This document shows, piece after piece, positions 6,911-8,845 of a stretch of 8,845 bases of DNA. Position 1 is the first letter of the stretch; the number at the start of each line of letters is the position of its first letter. A program made the position numbers and the translations under genes. Origin of the DNA: Acidobacteriota bacterium (lineage in GTDB: Bacteria > Acidobacteriota > Polarisedimenticolia > J045); contig JAMOQA010000440.1 of the NCBI GenBank assembly GCA_027064265.1, forward strand, positions 1 through 8,845, in the 5' to 3' direction. Below the pieces are notes generated by a model that saw only the letters and a program-made list of their open reading frames with translations, made no database searches and was not told the origin of the DNA.

Positions 6911-6934
6911 GTAGGGGCGGCCGGAAGGCCGCCC
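6911..6934 (+). repeat. GTAGGGG-type hairpin repeat
   Basis: GTAGGGG (6911-6917) leads into GGGCGGCC (6915-6922), which pairs perfectly with GGCCGCCC (6927-6934) around a GGAA tetraloop. It shares the GTAGGGG start and GGG/CCC stem base with the repeats at 8654-8845 but has a different stem interior. A 9-nt direct repeat, AACGCACGC (6945-6953 and 6962-6970), follows. This suggests a dispersed repeat family; only a genome search can show how many copies exist. Confidence 0.5.
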
Positions 6935-6973
6935 GTCGGCGGCGAACGCACGCGGTGCCGCAACGCACGCCTC

Positions 6974-6989
6974 GCCCGGTGCGGTCCGC
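6974..6989 (+). repeat. Second copy of a 16-nt direct repeat
   Basis: GCCCGGTGCGGTCCGC occurs exactly at 6854-6869 and again here, 120 nt later. In both places a similar but imperfect sequence ending GGCGG follows (to 6879 and 7000). The second copy abuts the promoter candidate at 6990. It could be a remnant of repeat duplication or a paired protein-binding site. Confidence 0.5.
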
Positions 6990-7018
6990 GTGACAGGCGG
7001 ATCTGCCGGGGGGACAAT
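6990..7018 (+). promoter_or_regulatory. Candidate sigma-70-type promoter for the MBL hydrolase
   Basis: GTGACA (6990-6995; five of six to TTGACA) and GACAAT (7013-7018; four of six to TATAAT) are exactly 17 nt apart. Initiation near 7025 would leave a leader of about 33 nt, with the ribosome site AAGGAG at 7045-7050. The -10 element lies between the arms of a small inverted repeat, CCGGGG/CCCCGG. Confidence 0.5.
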
Positions 7019-7057
7019 CCCCGGTCCCGGCCGACGCTCCCGGGAAGGAGGCGATCG

Positions 7058-7900
7058 ATGCAGCGCGAACTCCTCGAGGTCCCCGGCAACACCCAGCGTC
7101 TCGACGGCGGGGCGATGTTCGGCAACGCTCCGCGGGTCCTCTGGGAACGGTGGCTCGCGCCGGACGAGCTCCACCGGATCCCCCTCGCCTGCCGGGCCCT
7201 GCTCGTCCGGGAGGAAGACCGACAGGTCCTCTTCGAGACCGGGATCGGGGCCTTCTTCGAGCCGAAGCTCCGGGAGCGGTACGGCGTCCAGGAAGACCGG
7301 CACGTCCTCCTCGACAGTCTCGCCGCCCGTGGCGTCTCCCACGAGGAGATCGACGTCGTGGTGCTCAGCCACCTTCACTTCGACCACGCCGGGGGACTGC
7401 TGACCGCCTGGGAGGAAGGACGGGACCCGGAACTCCTCTTCCCCCGGGCCCGGTTCGTCGTCGGGCGGCGCCAGTGGGAACGGGCCCGGAACCCCCACCC
7501 CCGCGACCGGGCGTCGTTCATCCCGGTGATCCTCGACCTCCTCGAGGCGAGCGGGCGGCTGGAGCTGGTCGACGGCGACCGGAGCGAGGCCCTCGGCCCG
7601 ACCTACCGGCACCTCTTCTCCGACGGGCACACGCCCGGCATGCTGATGACCGAGATCGCCACCGACGAGGGCCCCGTCGTCTTCGTCGGCGACCTGGTCC
7701 CCGGCCGGCCCTGGACCCACGTCCCGATCACGATGGGCTACGATCGGTACCCGGAACTGCTGATCGACGAGAAGCGCGCCCTCTTCGACGACCTGCTCGC
7801 CCGGGGCGGGCGGATCTTCTACACCCACGACCCCGAGGTCGGTCTCGCCCGGCTGGTGCGCGACGAGAAGGGGCGCTTCCAGGGCGAGCCGATCGGCTGA
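7058..7900 (+). CDS. Metallo-beta-lactamase-fold hydrolase
   Basis: A 280-residue soluble protein of the MBL superfamily with no signal peptide or membrane segment. The metal-site residues are complete: HLHFDHAGG with His105, His107, Asp109 and His110; His191 in SDGHTPG; Asp212 in GDLVPG, the bridging aspartate; and His257 in YTHDP. That set predicts a binuclear zinc or iron hydrolase. The layout resembles the branch that includes N-acyl homoserine lactonases and many uncharacterised esterase or lactonase-like proteins, but the substrate cannot be read from the sequence. It does not show the THCHADH-type motif of ETHE1 persulfide dioxygenases. The start is set by AAGGAG 7 nt upstream of ATG 7058; the frame is open far upstream, but only as an overlap of the preceding gene. 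It has its own promoter candidate and is probably a single-gene unit. Confidence 0.92.
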   Translation: MQRELLEVPGNTQRLDGGAMFGNAPRVLWERWLAPDELHRIPLACRALLVREEDRQVLFETGIGAFFEPKLRERYGVQEDRHVLLDSLAARGVSHEEIDVVVLSHLHFDHAGGLLTAWEEGRDPELLFPRARFVVGRRQWERARNPHPRDRASFIPVILDLLEASGRLELVDGDRSEALGPTYRHLFSDGHTPGMLMTEIATDEGPVVFVGDLVPGRPWTHVPITMGYDRYPELLIDEKRALFDDLLARGGRIFYTHDPEVGLARLVRDEKGRFQGEPIG

Positions 7901-7910
7901 GCCGGCCCGC

Positions 7911-7931
7911 GGTGCCCGCACGGTGGGCGCC
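7911..7931 (+). terminator. Terminator-like hairpin after the MBL gene
   Basis: GGTGCCC (7911-7917) pairs with GGGCGCC (7925-7931) through seven pairs, one of them a T-G wobble, around a 7-nt loop. It begins 11 nt after the MBL stop. There is no T-run, only TTCCC. It fits an end of transcription before yciO. Confidence 0.4.
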
Positions 7932-7947
7932 TTCCCGGTCCCGGGAC

Positions 7948-7953
7948 TATCGT
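7948..7953 (+). promoter_or_regulatory. Possible -10 element giving a near-leaderless yciO transcript
   Basis: TATCGT (7948-7953) fits the TANNNT form of a -10 element. Initiation would fall around 7959-7963, at or a few bases before the yciO ATG. The yciO start has no Shine-Dalgarno sequence upstream, which is what a leaderless message would show. No convincing -35 was found. Confidence 0.3.
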
Positions 7954-7962
7954 TTCCCACCG

Positions 7963-8583
7963 ATGAGCGTACGACTGCGCGTCCACCCGGAGACCCCCCA
8001 GCGCCGCTTCGTCGAGCGGGTGGGGCAGGTGCTGCGTGACCACGGGGTGGTCGTGCTGCCGACCGACACGTCGTACGCCCTCGCGGTGATGGCGGGATCG
8101 CGCCAGGGGCTCGAGCGGGTCGCCCGCATCAAGCGGATCAACCCGGAGAAGAAGCTGTTCAGCCTGGTGGTGCCCGACCTCTCCGACATCGCCCGCTACG
8201 CCCTCGTCGACAACCACGCCTACCGGATCCTGCGACACTTCCTCCCGGGCCCGTACACGTTCGTCCTGCCCGCCACCCGGGAGGTCCCGCGGATCCTGCT
8301 CGCCCGGCGGAAAACGATCGGGCTGCGCGTCCCGGACCACCCGGTTCCCCGGGAGGTCGCCCGGGCCGCCGGCGGCGCGCTGATGGCGACCACCCTCCGC
8401 CTGCCCGGTGACGAGTACGCCCTCGCCGACCCGGACGAGATCGAGGCGCGGGTCGGCAAGCTGGTCGACCTGTTCCTCGACTGCGGCTGGGGGGACGTGG
8501 AGTCGTCGACGATGATCGACCTGACCGAGGGCGAACCGGTGGTCCTCCGCGCGGGCGCCGGCGACGTCGCGCCGTTCTCCTGA
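7963..8583 (+). CDS. yciO: YciO-type Sua5/YciO/YrdC family protein
   Basis: A 206-residue cytosolic protein matching E. coli YciO (about 206) along its whole length. Shared landmarks are the N-terminal HPETPQ (8-13), PTDTSYAL (33-40), IKRINPEKKLF (56-66), LVDNHAYRIL (81-90), PGPYTFVL (95-102), KTIGLRVP (117-124), the LPGDEY region after ATTLRLPG (142-149) and the C-terminal VVLRAGAGDV. The family binds ATP and L-threonine; YrdC/Sua5 members make threonylcarbamoyl-AMP for the t6A37 tRNA modification. In the S/T-x-N motif region of YrdC this protein has TTL, as in YciO, so it may be a paralogue rather than the main t6A enzyme. That functional distinction is inference. The start has no Shine-Dalgarno but matches the family N terminus exactly. 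Confidence 0.93.
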   Translation: MSVRLRVHPETPQRRFVERVGQVLRDHGVVVLPTDTSYALAVMAGSRQGLERVARIKRINPEKKLFSLVVPDLSDIARYALVDNHAYRILRHFLPGPYTFVLPATREVPRILLARRKTIGLRVPDHPVPREVARAAGGALMATTLRLPGDEYALADPDEIEARVGKLVDLFLDCGWGDVESSTMIDLTEGEPVVLRAGAGDVAPFS

Positions 8584-8586
8584 CGC

Positions 8587-8612
8587 CGACGAGGTCCCGC
8601 GGGCTCCCGTCG
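8587..8612 (+). terminator. Inverted repeat just after yciO
   Basis: CGACG (8587-8591) pairs with CGTCG (8608-8612), and an inner palindrome CCCGCGGG lies at 8596-8603. It begins 3 nt after the yciO stop. It is a weak, interrupted stem without a T-run and could end the yciO transcript. Confidence 0.3.
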
Positions 8613-8622
8613 TGTCCCGCAA

Positions 8623-8640
8623 GGGCGCAGCGGGCTGCGG
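8623..8640 (+). repeat. Degenerate fragment of the right-end hairpin repeat
   Basis: GGGCGCAGC (8623-8631) is identical to the first arm of the full repeat copies, and CGCAGC/GCTGCG still pair around GG. The CGTAGG start and the second hairpin are missing. It is probably a decayed copy. Confidence 0.45.
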
Positions 8641-8649
8641 CTCCCGGCT

Positions 8650-8704
8650 CGACCGTAGGGGCGCAGCGTGCTGCGCCCTTCGTCGCGCGAAGCGCGACCA
8701 TCGT
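8650..8704 (+). repeat. Double-hairpin repeat, copy A
   Basis: This is a 55-nt unit repeated exactly at 8791-8845. It starts with CGTAGGGG (8654-8661). Hairpin 1 is GGGCGCAGC (8659-8667) with GCTGCGCCC (8670-8678). Hairpin 2 is GTCGCGC (8682-8688) with GCGCGAC (8692-8698) around a GAA triloop. No open frame of interest crosses it. Such palindromic units resemble REP/MITE-like dispersed elements. Confidence 0.8.
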
Positions 8705-8749
8705 GGCGGTGCTTCGCACCGCACGGGTCCAGCACGCTGGACCCCTACG
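8705..8749 (-). repeat. Double-hairpin repeat, diverged inverted copy
   Basis: Read on the minus strand it begins CGTAGGGG (8749-8742), like copy A. Hairpin 1 is GGGTCCAGC (8725-8733) with GCTGGACCC (8736-8744). Hairpin 2 is GCGGTGC (8706-8712) with GCACCGC (8716-8722) around TTC, which is GAA on the minus strand. The loop bases and core CAGCGTGCTG equal copy A, while five stem pairs differ, all with compensating changes on the opposite arm. With copy A it forms a composite palindrome bounded by CGTAGGGG and CCCCTACG. Confidence 0.75.
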
Positions 8750-8790
8750 CCTTCACGTCTCGCGCGCGAACGAAACGAACGCGCCCCGCG

Positions 8791-8845
8791 CGACCGTAGG
8801 GGCGCAGCGTGCTGCGCCCTTCGTCGCGCGAAGCGCGACCATCGT
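8791..8845 (+). repeat. Double-hairpin repeat, copy B, reaching the window edge
   Basis: This is identical over 55 nt to copy A at a distance of 141 nt and runs to the last base, so the match may continue outside. Between the inverted copy and this unit, 8750-8790 is non-coding filler with CGCGCG and CGAACGAAACGAACG runs. The order is plus, minus, plus. Confidence 0.8.

Noticed and set aside
3732..6968. A minus-strand open frame of more than 1000 codons opposite cydB and the oxidoreductase gene
   Set aside because: It is Arg/Gly/Pro/Asp-rich, lacks any recognisable domain and lies opposite well-supported conserved genes. It is the usual stop-free shadow of high-GC coding DNA.
5102..7057. Long plus-strand extension upstream of the MBL hydrolase in its own frame
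   Set aside because: The extension translates to Arg/Gly/Pro-rich sequence out of frame with the oxidoreductase; the MBL domain begins at 7058 with a good ribosome site.
7058..7900. Persulfide dioxygenase (ETHE1-like) role for the MBL protein, suggested by the sulfur permease nearby
   Set aside because: The metal motif is SHLHFDHAGG with SDGHTPG, closer to lactonase/hydrolase branches than to the ETHE1 motif, and the gene is 5 kb away under its own promoter.
5711..7960. A second long minus-strand open frame (about 749 codons) opposite the oxidoreductase and MBL genes
   Set aside because: Low-complexity composition, no ribosome site or family motif, and full overlap with confident plus-strand genes.
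8650..8845. CRISPR array
   Set aside because: The repeats are internally palindromic double hairpins in alternating orientation, with only two identical copies 141 nt apart and no uniform spacers or cas genes.

Overview
The window is a very GC-rich bacterial chromosome segment (above 70% G+C by eye). It carries seven protein genes, all on the + strand, and a set of structured intergenic repeats at its right edge. Codon choice is strongly G/C at third positions throughout. A lipoprotein with TPR repeats, a cytochrome bd oxidase and dispersed palindromic repeats fit a high-GC bacterium that can respire at low oxygen. No marker gene here fixes the phylum, so any finer placement would be a guess. 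No tRNA, rRNA, insertion sequence or CRISPR array was recognised.

Layout, left to right. (1) The 3' part of a TPR-repeat lipoprotein gene enters at the left edge; its lipobox cysteine is codon 17-19. (2) Two small membrane genes (1130-1666 and 1663-2193), coupled by an ATGA overlap, encode the two halves of a YeeE/YedE (PmpA/PmpB-like) sulfur-compound permease. Their ribosome binding site lies inside a 16-bp hairpin. (3) A 262-nt intergenic region holds a good promoter candidate and leads into cydA-cydB, a short-Q-loop cytochrome bd quinol oxidase with all expected haem ligands. (4) After a perfect 26-nt palindrome comes a two-domain Old Yellow Enzyme/FAD oxidoreductase of the 2,4-dienoyl-CoA reductase (FadH) type, with its 4Fe-4S cysteines. 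(5) A repeat-bearing intergenic region with a promoter candidate precedes a metallo-beta-lactamase-fold hydrolase. (6) A yciO-type Sua5/YciO/YrdC gene follows, apparently with little or no leader. (7) The last 260 nt contain alternating-orientation double-hairpin repeats whose stems differ only by compensated base-pair changes.

How the genes may work together: the permease pair imports reduced sulfur (thiosulfate/sulfide-type substrates in characterised relatives), and cytochrome bd is known as a sulfide-tolerant, high-affinity oxidase. Their adjacency suggests respiration under sulfidic or micro-oxic conditions, but this is inference from gene order only, and the cyd genes appear to have their own promoter. 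The oxidoreductase, hydrolase and yciO genes each look separately transcribed. I did not find a wholly new protein system. The most unusual material is non-coding: the covarying repeat hairpins at the right end and the hairpin that covers the permease Shine-Dalgarno sequence.
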